64,000 nucleotides of DNA from Trichoplax sp. H2 (Eukaryota > Placozoa > Uniplacotomia > Trichoplacea). The stretch is from contig NOWV01000037.1 in NCBI GenBank assembly GCA_003344405.1, positions 372,001-436,000 of the forward strand. Reading direction: 5' to 3'. Shown here in pieces: positions 13,401 to 30,634 of the stretch (the stretch's first letter is position 1; every line of letters starts with the position of its first letter). The position numbers and the translations under genes are program-made. The notes beneath the pieces are model-generated. The model ran no database searches. It saw only the letters and a list, made by a program, of their open reading frames with translations, and had not been told where the DNA came from.

Positions 13401-16009
13401 AGGTGTAGTCGGAACAGATGGAATGGTATGCTTATGCCGTGGATTAATTAAAATATTCAGAGTGCTATTATAAGTAGCATCAATAATGACAAGTTGTCCA
13501 CCTCTACAGCCAATATAAATATTGCTGAAACAGGAATAAAATTTTACAATAGATTAGAAACATCGTGACAATGCTAAGATAAGTATTATTATGTAGGCGA
13601 GATATTATCATGATTTGCATGGAAATCATCTCTTTAAGATTAATTAACGGGTAATTAGCGTTCTTAGCCACATATATTAGCCAAACCTCATCAGAAAACG
13701 GATAAACACCTTTATATATGGATGATAGAGCTATCGAATTTTTAATTAATTCTATATTTATAGTAAAGTTTGAGTTATATTTTAGCTAGTATTTCGTATT
13801 TTAAATTTAGACGGTTTAATCCATGTTATCATAGCCTTCGAGTTATTTTGGACAGGTAAGAGTCAGTATTTCATTGGTTATACAATACCTGTTGGCCGAC
13901 CAACAATGTGATACAGGGACAACTAAGTGCTTGCTTTTCTGTTCTCGTCTCGCTTTAGCCGCAGTTCCAGCTAAAATATCACGTACTGATTTAGAAATAG
14001 TTGTAACAGCACTGGATAATCGTGTCGATTGGCGCGTTTGGAGATATCGATTACTGTCTGCTGAGACGATTCCAACTTCATCGACAGACGGTAGAGTAAT
14101 ATTGCTGAAAAGATTTCATAGACGTATATGTTACATATAAATAACACATAAACTATCGAAAATGATCATGGATTATATATATTATCGAACCACTCCATTG
14201 ACTTACTGTCCACTCAATAAATATTTGTCATTTGCTTGTTCAATATTCCACATGGTGATTTGGTGATGACTGTAGGTGCACATATTATGCCAATTAAGTG
14301 GATCAAAAGTAATGCATGACGTCTCTACCGTAGGTCCATTAGTAGAACACAGCAATTTATTGTTACTCCAGTCCCTATTCATTTAATATTCACAAATACC
14401 TCATAAGTAGATTCTTGATATAATATATTTTCATTCATAGCGGAATAGGAAAAGCTAAATATTATTAATATGATTTTATTTACCAAACGGATATCAGAAA
14501 GTCAGGTACACCAGTAATGAAAGAAATGTATGTTCCATACGTTGAAAAAGTAAATGCTGATATTTCCAACTTTGCTATACCTAGTTATTAAAGAGATTCA
14601 ATCAATTAATATTTATCGATATACCATACCACCGTAAACTAGTACAAATAATGTGATAGAGTCAGTCTAACGTTCAAATAGACTCAATGAACTACCTGAA
14701 ATTGCACATTTCTCTTCAAAATTTGGAAATGAAATAATATGAATGCTTGGATTTAAGCCAATCTCCGAGTACGCAAAAACTTGATATTCTTTAGAGACGG
14801 TAAATAGACCAACACTTTTAACGTTAAGGTAATGATAATTTTGGTCCTTGGTTTCTGTATTTATAAACTTTATATTTCTTCCAGCCAGAAAGCAAATAGT
14901 GACTTCATCGATAAAGTGAATAGGGCCACCATTATAGCCTTGCATCCAGCTAGTAAAGTAAGATTTAAAATAGATAAATACTAAACGTTAGAGCTGTTTC
15001 CTGACAGAAAGTAGCTATATTTATTAACATTTTTTTCATTAACACTTAATGCTGCCCCTACTCGATGTAATTTTATAAATATACCAGATAAAACTTCTCA
15101 TTAATTTAAATGCATCGACCTATAGAGTTAGATTGTGTGTTGTAGCTTATTTTAGCAATAAATTATACGAAATTAAGACAGCAAGTAATAATTTTGTAAT
15201 TGTTTAAACTTGATTTAAATTAGATCAATGCTTCAGAGTTAGCATATACGATGTAATATAAAATAATGCTCTAGTTTGCTTTATAGCCGTTTCTTTATGA
15301 TCGACATAATATTAGAGACTATCAAGATCAGCCATGGATTATTTATACCCTTTTCGATGAAAATTATATGCAATTGTGTAACTAGTATGTAAGCATGAAC
15401 TTTACATTAACCTTATTGATAGTCATAAAATAAGTAGTACAATCGTATTATTACAGATCAATAAACACTCTAACGATCTTAGTTAGCTATGAAGACAGAA
15501 CAGTATCTGGTACATTAAAATTTCGGTTGTGGTCGTTCAATCTGATCGACAGCTATAGTTTAGATCATTGCTCTATCAAATCATTCCACTGCAAAGTAAG
15601 TTCCATATCTGTCTATTTAGCTAGATATTATATCGATCATAATCACAATATGCCTAACTCATAAAATGCGACCATTTCAAATAAACAATGTAAAGCGCAT
15701 AACAAATATTAAAAGTAGTCAATAAAACAGAGAACATTTTAATCTCTCATTGATCAACTCTGTGGTTGAATATTCTATCTGTTATACCAATAAATCATTG
15801 AACTATAATACGATTTTTATATTAACTCTTTAACTAATGATCGTTCATTGCTGTGTCTTCATCTGATTAAAATGGTATATAATGGTATCCTTGTATACCT
15901 TGCGAAATCACGCAAGACTGCAGCAACGAAAAATACCTGAGAAATAATCATATCTGTATCTATGTTGTCATTTTACCTACCTCATTGGTAATAATGATAA
16001 ATTCTCCAT
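4488..16009 (-). CDS. CFAP43: Cilia- and flagella-associated protein 43, complete, 39 exons
   Basis: In other organisms CFAP43 works with CFAP44 in the axoneme, tethering inner-arm dynein f/I1 of motile cilia. The N-terminal half is WD40-like: [47 protein letters not shown]. The C-terminal half is charged coiled coil, with [32 protein letters not shown] and the terminal block [13 protein letters not shown]. Exons from 5': 16009-15981, 14949-14696, 14580-14484, 14374-14207, 14104-13889, 13524-13358, 13245-13136, 13018-12887, 12803-12687, 12512-12432, 12336-12188, 12090-11987, 11856-11749, 11638-11445, 11376-11236, 11034-10907, 10797-10554, 10437-10360, 10120-9938, 9874-9770, 9656-9540, 9424-9377, 9305-9120, 8345-8139, 8024-7854, 7667-7542, 7355-7236, 7086-6979, 6858-6772, 6644-6559, 6487-6250, 6158-6046, 5830-5764, 5664-5574, 5451-5385, 5304-5214, 5136-5056, 4902-4749, 4657-4488. 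The sum is 1710 aa, against about 1665 in human. The 29 nt first exon (MENLSLLPM) fits by Kozak context, donor and phase and is the least certain; the donors of exons 19 and 34 are also less clear. Confidence 0.93.
8330..8600. repeat. Degenerate tandem repeat in CFAP43 intron 23, reaching exon 24
   Basis: About 70 bp at 8332-8403 (including the exon 24 acceptor) recurs diverged at 8453-8525. Shared words are ATCCTGC.TAGT, AATTATA, ATCAGCATTA and CTTGTAC. A third, weaker copy begins near 8560. The repeat spacing is about 120 bp. Only the copy next to exon 24 continues into coding sequence. Confidence 0.6.
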
Positions 16010-16119
16010 TTTGGCTGGTTTGTCAATTTAATATTACTTATTATAAGTAGAAGAGTCAACAGATTTAAGAACTTAGTCAACGTTCTATCAACTGACCGAA
16101 TGCAATTACTGTTTGAAGG

Positions 16120-16133
16120 GTTGCTAGGGTAAC
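16120..16133. promoter_or_regulatory. RFX X-box upstream of CFAP43
   Basis: The sequence GTTGCTAGGGTAAC matches the imperfect palindrome GTNRCC-N(0-3)-RGYAAC in 11 of 12 informative positions: the left half-site differs in its last base and the right half-site GGTAAC is exact, with a 2 bp spacer. RFX factors use such sites near the start of cilium genes. The distance of about 110 bp from the CFAP43 start codon is typical. Confidence 0.65.
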
Positions 16134-16348
16134 AAGGGTCATGCGCAGACTATGCTCTTGTACGGTGTATCCAGTACTCAAACATAACATACGATAATAC
16201 AGTCTAGACCAGATCGGCCAGCTTATGATTTCAATTCCAACCTGTGGACAGCACAGACTGTACAGAATACGGACCAGAAGCACAGACGTTTGGACAATCG
16301 GACCTTACTTGCAGCATATCATTTGTAAACACAGCTCTAGTCATCAAA

Positions 16349-16366
16349 ATGGCTGCGACATTCTGA
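16349..16366 (+). other. Five-codon uORF or YY1-like site before DHX34
   Basis: ATGGCTGCGACATTCTGA encodes MAATF and stops 15 bp before the DHX34 start, out of frame with it. The same bases (CAAAATGGCTGC) resemble the YY1 core AANATGGCGNC with one mismatch, so this could be promoter DNA or a translated uORF depending on where transcription begins. Confidence 0.35.
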
Positions 16367-16381
16367 TTACCGAGGTCGAAG

Positions 16382-19300
16382 ATGTCGATCACTGATTTCA
16401 CCTTATATCGTGATGAACTAGACGATATCTTCTTTTCTGGGAGAAGCTATCTGCAACGGTAAGATGTGGATCAATTATCTTTACCATAGATTATATTGTG
16501 TGTAGATACTTAGTATGCAATGTCATCAACGATATTATCGAAGAATAGTGTAGGAAATAATTTTTCTGCTGTTAGGGAGACTAAACATCATAAAGACTTT
16601 TGGTTATTCTGCGAACGGTATTATCGTTATCAGAAGAATAAATCGCCATCCATTCCATCAGGTGACAAATTACCAATATAGCTGAAATTAATACGAATGA
16701 TGGTGTACGATATGGCATTTTGAATTCGTTCTCGCATGCAATTTGCAGTTTCGAGCTGTCTGTAATATTGTGGTTTTGATGATGATCTGTAGATGGAGCT
16801 GAAGGATATTCAAAACTTGACCTACCTTTAAAATACGATAAAAGATACCGATGCAACTTCAGTATATTATTTCATCAAAACTACGGTAATGCCATATCAA
16901 CGGAGATAACGTACGATTCCTAAGAGAATCTATACAGATAATAAAGACTATGTAATCGTTTTCATGGTATAGATCATTTGCCCAGAGGTTTGAATCAGGA
17001 AAAGCTTAAAGAGTTTAAACAATTAGTTCATCTCTACGAGGACTTTAATCAAAAGCAAAAGGTTAAAATGCATGGAATGAAAATCAAAGAGATATAATAT
17101 CTCATTGAAATGGCCTATAACAATGTCAATATTAATAACGTGAATCTTAGTGAACAGATATCGATTCTTATTCATTCATATATTCTTGATAATTATAATG
17201 ATATTTCAGTAAATTCAAATAACAAGCTACACATTAGGTTGATGATCTAGCTGTAAAAGAAAAACTAACAATTGCATTAAAGTATACTAAAATAGTCTCT
17301 ATCACTCTTAACATGATTCTAGTTTGCTAAGATACGTAAAATTAAGAACGATCAGAGCAACTTGCCAATAAGTCAGTACCGATCAAAAATTATTACTGCG
17401 GTTCAGCAAAATCAAGTAGTGATCATTGCTGGTGATACGGGATGTGGCAAATCAACGCAGGTAATCTAAATGTAGTCATGCAAATTAATATGATACTGTA
17501 ACATTAGCGTTAGATGCAAATGTTTATTGATATCATGATCACTGCAAAGAAATGGTAAATACTGTATTACTCTCTAGGTACCTCAATACCTGTTAAACTC
17601 GGGATTCAGCCATATTGCATGTACCCAACCACGTAGAATTGCATGCATGTCATTAGCAAAACGTGTCGGATATGAGATGCTCAATCAGTATGGTTCAAGA
17701 ATTGCATATCAGGTTGGTATAGAATTAACACAATATGGATTTATCCACTGTAGAGGCTACTAGTTGCCTTTAAATTCGCTAAAAAATATGGCGTTTATTA
17801 CATACTAATTCGCACATTGGATTTTAATAAAATAAAGGACATTTTTAACATTGCTACTGAAACCTATTCATATAGATTCGATTTGAAGAGAGCAAAACAC
17901 GAGCTACCAAGGTGCTATTTTTGACGGAAGGTAAAGTTTTCAGTCAACAATAATGTACTGTGTATCAGTAACAAAATTGGGCATAATTTTAATTGTAAAA
18001 TTTCCGCTCGAATTAGAGCTGGTTCTCTAGCATTCCTTAAATCTTATTACTATATTAAAATGTATCGACTTTGATGTGATATAGTTACTGTGCACTTTAA
18101 TGTATCCAAACTTGCTCGATTAATGTACCATATCAAATATTTTTATTGTTAGGTCTTTTACTACGACAGTTAGTATCCGACCCAACTCTGTCATTGTATA
18201 ACGTTATCGTTGTTGATGAGGTTTGAAGTTTGAACTATTAATTTATATTTGAAGGATGATAAAGGTCCAATCTTAATGGACTGATAATTTAAATTCTATT
18301 TTTAAATTATATCCTAGGTTCATGAGAGACATGTTCAAGGAGACTTTCTTTTAGGCATTTTAAAGGATCTGCTACCAATTCGACGTGACTTGAAATTGAT
18401 ATTAATGTCCGCTACTATTAATATTAAGTAAATGAAACTTATCTTCAGTAAAACAATATGAGAGTTAAAACAAAACTGAAATCTTAAGAATTCCTTTAAT
18501 ATTATCTTTTTACTATCTTAGCTTATTTGCAAATTACTTTGAAGGTGCTCCAGTAATCAAGGTAATTTCAGCACTTTTATTATGAAATTATTACGCATGC
18601 TACAATAATTTTATACTAAATTAGGTTTTAATTCGAATAAGAATTGTTTGATACGTTTAAGAAAATTTGTATCTTCACTAGATTCCCGGTAGATTGTATC
18701 CAATCCAATTGGAATATGTCTCTCAACTCACGGTAATTAAATTTCTACTATCATGACTACCTAATATTTGAAATTTTTCAGGCACTTTATAGTGGACTAA
18801 ATGACCTAAAATCGTATTTTTTATACTTAGTAGTGATATGTCTTCTAGTATGAAAAGTGTATTGGACAGTACATTGATTAGACTTTTAGTAATGCTTGCT
18901 ATCTTATTACCAGAGATGTTCGTTATATCTATTGTACTATAAATTATAACATACGCATATTCGGAAACGTAGTCTAAGATGAAAATTCGAATTGAAATTA
19001 CGTCATGCTCGTAGTTAAAATACATTATCACTGAAAACTCTGTGATATTAGATATTGCTAATAGTCATACCAGGCCATAGTTAAAATTGGTCTTGGAATT
19101 TAAGTTTTGTAAATTAAACTATTTTAAAAAATTGCCATAAATTAAATAGTAGCTGGTTATGTCTCTGAATTGTTCCATTAAGTTCTCATAATGAAACTAA
19201 CAGCTACATTGCTATTTCTTGTAACCATCATAGATTCGGGAGTCCCGCGAATTTGGAGGTACAGCTGATCGATTTGATACATCTCCTTACTTGAAAATTA

Positions 19301-22300
19301 TGCAAATTATTGACGAAAAGGTATTTTGTGCAGTTATGGAATACCATACCATATCAATTAAACCTTTGGCAATTAGACGTTGACAAATTACCTGACTATC
19401 GTGTTTTTGCCTTTTTCAGTACCCTGACAACGAACGTGGTGATATGCTCATATTTTTAAGTGGCCTATCAGATATAACAGCCTTATTCGAAGACGCTCGA
19501 AATTATGCTTTGAAAACCAAAAAATGGATTGTTTTATCATTACATAGCTCGCTTTCTGTCGAACAGCAAGAAAAGGTATAAATATTTTGTTCTTAGATTA
19601 ATGTGTAAAGAAATTAGTTTCTTTGAGTTTCAAAGATCTCATTTGTCGCAACCATTTAGGTATTTGATATTGTACCAGAAGGTGTTAGAAAATGTATTAT
19701 ATCTACTAATATCGCTGAAACTTCAGTTACTATTGATGGAGTTAGATTTATAATCGATTCTGGAAAGGTAATTCTATTATGAGACTGGTCGATAAGTATG
19801 ACATTATAGCTAATATTGACTTAATATTTTGGCGACTTAGGTAAAAGAAATGAGCTATGATTCGGGAGCTAAGATGCACCGACTACAAGAATTTTGGATT
19901 AGTAAAGCGAGTGCAGAGCAACGAAAAGGACGTGCCGGTAAATCCATTTTCTTTCTTATAATGTCATTCCTGAAACACTATTATTAGCTTTAAAGTTTAC
20001 CTTAACGTAGTATTAAAGAAAGTATTAATATATCTTGTAGGTCGAACCGGACCAGGAGTATGTTTCCGTCTGTATTCGGACTCGGAATATGAGGCTTTCG
20101 AGCAGTATTCTACACCGGAAATTCGACGCATTTCCCTTGATAGTTTAATATTACAAATGCTTCTTTTAGAAATCAAGAATCCCACGGAGTAAGTAATTTA
20201 AAGATTAGTGATAATAGTATTCACTTTTATAAGAGAGATTAAAAACAGTATGATCATTGTACGTCAACTATACTGCTTTTCTAACGCTTTCATGTATTAA
20301 CATTGAGCCCATATGTGCGGATAAATTGATGATTAATAAATTATTCATACTTTGATTGGCAATTGTCGTAATGGCTACATGTATACTATAACATTGTTAC
20401 AGAAGTAATTTTGGCTAATTATATTATTTTCTTCATATACACTCGTACATACTCAAGATGTACGTGCCGACTGATTTCTTAACTGGCAACGATGCCACTG
20501 TTAATTCGTTCATTTTAATTTATCTCGGACTGTGTAGTTTCCCATTCATTGAACCACCATCCAAAGCTGCACTCGATCATTCGGTTATATCATTGCAAGA
20601 TCAGGTGCGGTACCATTTGCACTTGAAATTGTAACTTCTGGAATATAAATCTGTAAATTAATAGATTGAATTATGCTAATAAGTTTGTCATTACTGGTTA
20701 TTATTATTTTAATTTAGGGTGTAATAGAAAAGGAGAATATGAAATTGACAGTAATTGGGAAAATGTTAGCTAATCTTCCGGTAGAAGTCGTTATTGGCAA
20801 GACATTAATTATGGGGACGTTATTCAAGGTCTAACTTTATGAACTATAATACTCTTAACAATGCATGCCCCTTATAACATTTGCAATGTTAATATCGTTA
20901 CATACTTTCAGTATTGGCTTCTAATAATTAATTCACGTCATAAAATTTAGATTATCCCTTCCGTCGTAACAATGGCCGCTGCACTTGCAGTTCAGTCTCC
21001 ATTTTATAAAACTGTTGATCAAGGCAGTGAAATTGCTGTAAGTTTCACTGGCTTTAGAATTACACTAAGATAGATAACGAAGTTAATTATAGATTCTAAG
21101 CTTACTAGATTTCTAGATCTTATTTGCAAGAATTGATTACATATATTAAAATAGAACGCTCGTGAGGAAATTTTATCTACGGAAGGTGATCCATTTACTT
21201 TATTGAATGCTTACAATGCGTGGCTACAGGTAAGGATGACGAAGGCTGCTTTATAAATCCCAATCATATACTTATTAACCACAACGAATATTGATACTGC
21301 GGCTCTTAGGTTAAAGCTGAGAGGGAAATTCCATCTAAAAAATGGTGTAGACAGCGCGGGATAGAAGAACAACGATTTTATGAAATGTCCAAGTTGCGAT
21401 TGCAATTTTTAGATCTATTACAAGTCAGCTATTTTAGATAAGCGTTATATAACTTGCAATATCTAAGGTACTATTTTAAAACTAAAATAATAATCGTCTC
21501 CATGATAGGATCATCATTTGATCTCTGAGAAAGAGGTAAATGATAAAAACGATCCGTTCAGAAAGCAAAGCATTGACAAGAAACGAGAGAGAAAGAAACA
21601 GCTGCGAGACTTAAAGCGGAAATATGCACGTGATAAATTGGGTAAAAGGAAGATGCTTCGAATGGATGGTGAAGTATGTACTAATAGTTGATCTCAACAC
21701 TTATTTTCTCGTAGTCAGTTCTGATTAGTTACCATAAACATTTAATCAATATTTTAGCATGCACAAAACGTTAGCGATGACGAAGTAAAAGAAACAGATT
21801 TCCGCGATGCTGAATTCAGATTGTTGTATGGCGACCATAGATCAAGGGTTAGGAGACGATTTTACTTCAACGTGTTATATAGATATAAGGTTCTTGAATT
21901 TAATATTTCGTTCTGAATGTATTAAGGATCGAAAGGAAAAAAAACAGGATGATTACGATGAAGAAGATCCACGTACCGTTTTATTGCATAAAGTTGTTTT
22001 AGTAAGGTATTAATTATCAACACTATTTGATAAACTCAATTTGATAGCTCGAAAAATATTTTAATTTGTATCGTCATTGGTGCATTAGTGGATTGTACCC
22101 AAACATCGCTCTAGCTGACGAATGTAATTCCTGGAGAAAAGAGAATGAGCAAATTTTTCATGCGAAGGTGAAGCGATAATTAGTGGCACTTGAATTATTT
22201 ACAGGATAGCATTAGGAAGTGTATGGTATTAGTAATGTTTCAATGCTATGTTTAAATTAGACTAAATCATTTGTTACACCACATCCTGGAAGTATATTTG

Positions 22301-24006
22301 CTATGCAGCCTCAGCTTCTTCATCCACAGGTAACAGCAGCGTGGTAGGGCTGATACTTTATGTTTGTATTCTATTGTAAATACCAAACAGCCAAAGCTAA
22401 CAGTAACGTTAATAAAACCGTCATATCTTCTTTAATTATAATCCAAGGTTTTACTTTAATAATTACTTTGTAATGTAGCAATCTCATTTTTTTAATTTCA
22501 GATTATCAGCAACAAAGATGAGAGCCAATTAGCCAATCCTAGAAGTGCTCTCAGTTCTGGACATCAAATTATAGCATACGTGTAATTTTTCTGATTAAAA
22601 ATATTTTCCATTTAACGCTACTAAAATCCTAGCTAAAGACACTTTTTACGAATTATCTTAGATTAAGTTAATTAAATAAATCTGCATTTAGATCCTTATT
22701 AGAAACAACAAAGCCATACTTTGTCAATGGTATTCGTCTACCAGCTCTGCAAACACTATTACTATTTGCAAAGAATATCAAGACCGATCGTACATGTACC
22801 AGGTTGTTATGTGTAGTATTTAAGAGAATGCCGTTCATATATATGTTTGGCGATCATATGTACTCCTATACCTACGTACTTGAAACGCATGCTGTTAATA
22901 ACGTTTACTAAAATTTATACGTATATCATCCGATTAGAATGATTTTCGATAACTGGTTAGAAATTGGATTATATCCTGACTGTCGGAGATGTGGTAAAAT
23001 GTTAATCTTATTAGTCCAAGTTAGAAATATGTGGAACCAACTACTACAATTTCATGTCGATAAAGGTAGATAACGTTGATTTATCATCCATCCAATTTGA
23101 TGTTTAAAAGAATTGCATTATATCCGTAATTGGAAATATCTTCAATTTGTTAACTCCATTAGATGTTTTGGACGGTAAAAAAGCGAAAAGTTTAGACGAA
23201 TTTCAAGACAAATTAAAAAAGAAAATCTATCGCATATGTGATGATTCAATTCGATATACAATTAAGAAGTATGCTGATGCAAGTAACATGAAAAGAACTG
23301 AGCAGTTAGGTTAGTATTGACCTGTACCAGTTTGAATATATATGATGTAATCATGTTATCATTTGATACAGATAGCACTCATGTAACCGACAAAGAAACT
23401 ATAGAATCTAGTGATACGAAAGACCTCACTCAAGTTCAAATAAGTGATTATCTGGAATATGATAGGTATTCATGATGCTGACAATAACACGGAAAAATTG
23501 CCTGTTCGGTGTACAGTATAATAAACTATACCTTTTGTTACTGGTATATTTTAGTTTGGAAACTACCGAAGATCGGTGTAAAAGTAACACATTAGAGTAT
23601 CTAGACTCGAGAACGTGGTCTTGCAGTTTGTGTAATACGGAAATGAAAGCTAATTTTGTTGAACGCTTAAAACATTCAAGTGAATGCACAATTCTGCAGC
23701 ATAGTAAAGGTCAACGTTTATACATGTAAAATCTAAAGTATTGTTTTATCATCGTGCCCTGTTTAGTAAAGTGTAGATCTTTTAAAAAAATTATCTGTAG
23801 GATTAAGTTCAAGTACTAAATCGGCGACTGAGCAAATTGCTAGAAGGCTATACAAGTGTCCGGTATGCTTTGAAGAATTCAACTTTAGCGCGATCGAAAT
23901 CTTAAGGCACAAGAAATCTCACACGGAACAGGCTGCTGAAGGAAGCTCTTCTGTCATTAGTAATGAAGGGGGAGAAGATAATACGTTAGTAAAATCTGAT
24001 GGATAA
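16382..24006 (+). CDS. DHX34: DExH-box RNA helicase DHX34, complete, 33 exons
   Basis: In animals DHX34 promotes remodelling of the UPF1 complex in nonsense-mediated mRNA decay. Motifs: Walker [10 protein letters not shown] (exon 5), TQPRRIA (exon 6), FLTEG (exon 7), DEVH box (exons 8-9), MSATI (exon 9), [13 protein letters not shown] (motif V, exon 14), QRKGRAGRTGPG (motif VI, exons 15-16), [15 protein letters not shown] (exon 19) and [11 protein letters not shown] (exon 21). Two C-terminal zinc-finger-like pieces follow: [15 protein letters not shown] and [15 protein letters not shown]. Exons: 16382-16458, 16576-16661, 16793-16861, 16973-17061, 17323-17460, 17578-17712, 17876-17930, 18153-18220, 18318-18427, 18522-18561, 18682-18732, 19234-19320, 19420-19575, 19660-19767, 19841-19937, 20041-20188, 20538-20604, 20718-20828, 20951-21037, 21155-21229, 21310-21423, 21509-21673, 21758-21847, 21927-22006, 22089-22167, 22261-22329, 22502-22581, 22692-22802, 22938-23065, 23163-23309, 23372-23465, 23555-23709, 23801-24006. 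The total is 1123 aa against 1143 in human. Confidence 0.95.
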
Positions 24007-24645
24007 CTCAATCTATTTTATAAGATGGTTATCGTTATTTTTATATTGCTGGAGATGAGTTCAAGTTTTTATTATCAGATTATGTCATGGAACTAGCTGA
24101 AATAATGGAAATTTGATATGTAAATATTCATTATTTCAAAGCCTTTATGCGATGAACCTATTACTTTGTAACATCTGGATACTGTAGATAAGGCTAAATA
24201 AATGTTAATTTATTGTTATGTAAAGCAGTTTAATATAGTGGTATTTATTATATTAACGGTACTAATCTGAACGATTGGTTGCATGCAGTGTAAACAGTTT
24301 AGTAAACGACATTTTTTAGTATGGGTGTGAATCGATCATTCCAATTCGAGTACTGTAGTACACAACAACTGTCTTCCACCGCATAATGTGCATATGCCAA
24401 CCTCTAGACTCATCGTATGCTTAACAAACTATACTATCGGTCTGTACAGAGTCCAAGACTGCCTTATTAGGGTACTATTAAGGAATATAAAGTAATAAAA
24501 TATAGTAAAAATGCGCCTATCAATTTATCTATGCATGCCGATGAAGAATTCACGCATGGAAATTTCCATTTTGATGTGAGCTAGCCAGCCAGTTGTGCAG
24601 AATTTCCCCAGCTTCTTAGTCTATACATCTGTCCGTCGAGTACTC

Positions 24646-24672
24646 CACAGTGTACAGTGTACAGTGTACAGT
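24646..24672. repeat. Short tandem CAGTGTA repeat
   Basis: About four copies of the 7 bp word CAGTGTA occur in a row, related to the palindromic TGTACAGT words common in the 31.6-34.7 kb block. Confidence 0.7.
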
Positions 24673-24682
24673 GGAAATTCTC

Positions 24683-24690
24683 GCGGGAAA
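24683..24690 (-). promoter_or_regulatory. E2F-like site upstream of FIGNL1
   Basis: GCGGGAAA on the plus strand reads TTTCCCGC on the minus strand, a perfect fit to the E2F consensus TTTSSCGC. It lies about 360 bp before the FIGNL1 start. An eight-base match could be chance, but S-phase control would suit a RAD51 regulator. Confidence 0.35.
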
Positions 24691-25046
24691 TTCGAAGCAT
24701 GCTTCTGCTTGTCATAAATTCACAATCCAGCTTAACTGGTAGTAGAGTGTATCAAAACATGGAGTAGAAGCAATAGAAATCAAGTCTATTGGCAAGCTAG
24801 GCCCAAGAGTACAACAAGTCTACTGCCAACATCAGTCAGGATCGGCGGCCTTTTACTTTGGCTTTCTGGCCATTTTCTGAAGGCTGATGTTGTTGTTTTA
24901 AGGCTAATAATATTATATTAGAAGTTTTTATCCACCTTCAAGACCCTCTAGACGAGAGGTATTAACATATCCATGTAGAATTGAGGTGAATCGAAAATTA
25001 GAATCTCTGAATTAAACTCTTGGAAGCATTTCTAAATCAGTCATTG

Positions 25047-29522
<4,476 letters not shown>

Positions 29523-30634
29523 TGCCACTTTGTTACAAAACCTAATAGGGTATCAATGACACTCTAGCTGCACCTTTCAACGGTAGAATCCAGTTCACGT
29601 ATGCTACTATTAATTATCGATATTAAAATTTAAATTCGGTGGCTGTAATGTCACCAACATTCAGTATACTCGCACTGTATAATTTCGGTTAAATAGTCAT
29701 ATGCTACCGAGTTAATAAATCTTGAAACAAATCACGTCATAATTGAACGGAACGCATTTATCAAATCATTCCTATATTACTGGATGAATGCAGTATTTGT
29801 TTATAGAATCTTTCAACTATAAATCATATAGTATATTACCGACAATACTAGCATTTCAATCTGGTACATAACTTAAGTTATATAAAGAATATTTTGTAAT
29901 AAAAAAGGCCAATTCAGTTGTTTTAAATTGCTTTATTGAACTCATCTTACTCTGCTTATAACTTAAATTCGTTGCTAACAGATTGGTGCTGTAGCTTTCA
30001 CAGATAATATTAATAATTACTGATATGAATAGATCTACTTCGCGATATTTGCTCTTCCCATTATTATTACAATGAATTCGTATCAAGAACTGTTATATCA
30101 TTACCTACAGTAGCAAGCATGAAAAAATGAGCCAAAGGATCTAATTAAAATTCACATCATAGACGCGATACAGTTAATAGCAATATGAAAAGCTATCTCG
30201 ATAGGAGTTATCCACGCAATCAAGCCAATCAATCAATCAATCAATCAGAGAATTAATTACCATTGTTCACCCAAAAAAGTGAATGTCTCATTATCCAAAC
30301 ATGAAAACGTTACAGTACTTCGATATAATGTATAAAATAGAATTGTAACGCATTAACTGTTGATCGTCTGTAAATGATGGAGGAAAGCCAATTTGTGAAG
30401 ATTATATGGTATCAATGTTACAAGGCCAAAGGCAAGGAAGGCTTTGCACGTTTTACCCAGTAGGGAATGCCACCGTTTTAGCATGACAAATTACTAAATA
30501 CAACAGTAACGACTATAACAAACAAAAGTTTAAAATAGGAGATGATCACTAAGCTCTACTTATATTACTAAAAGATGCCTAATCTTAAACCAGCGATTTT
30601 AAAGTGGCATCTACTAAGTTTACATCGGTTATTA
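29523..30634. other. Convergent intergenic region FIGNL1/ATP1B
   Basis: This 1.1 kb A+T-rich stretch lies between two stop codons and includes both 3' UTRs. A (CAAT)n run lies at about 30221-30246. No gene was seen. Confidence 0.6.
30221..30246. repeat. (CAAT)n microsatellite
   Basis: Six uninterrupted copies of the tetranucleotide CAAT. Confidence 0.85.

Larger units (their letters stand above)
16010..16381. promoter_or_regulatory. Bidirectional promoter between CFAP43 and DHX34
   Basis: The two start codons are head to head, 372 bp apart, so the regulatory region is shared or overlapping. An RFX-type X-box at 16120-16133 lies about 110 bp upstream of the CFAP43 ATG. An AAAATGGCTGC word at 16346-16356 lies close to the DHX34 ATG. 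A minus-strand reading frame through 16077-16283 has no recognised homology and is taken as chance. Confidence 0.65.
24007..25046. other. Intergenic DHX34/FIGNL1 with TGTACAG repeat and E2F-like site
   Basis: This 1,040 bp stretch holds the DHX34 3' UTR and the FIGNL1 upstream region. A short tandem run of TGTACAG-type words spans about 24646-24672, and an E2F-like octamer lies at 24683-24690. No gene was seen. Confidence 0.6.

Noticed and set aside
16077-16283. 68-codon minus-strand frame between CFAP43 and DHX34
   Set aside because: The 29 nt exon at 15981-16009 gives a better CFAP43 start by Kozak context, donor and phase, and the frame has no similarity to CFAP43.
22994-23014. A 21 bp GT...AG segment in DHX34 that looks like a tiny intron
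   Set aside because: It reads in frame without a stop, and keeping it aligns with the human protein without a gap, so it is coding.
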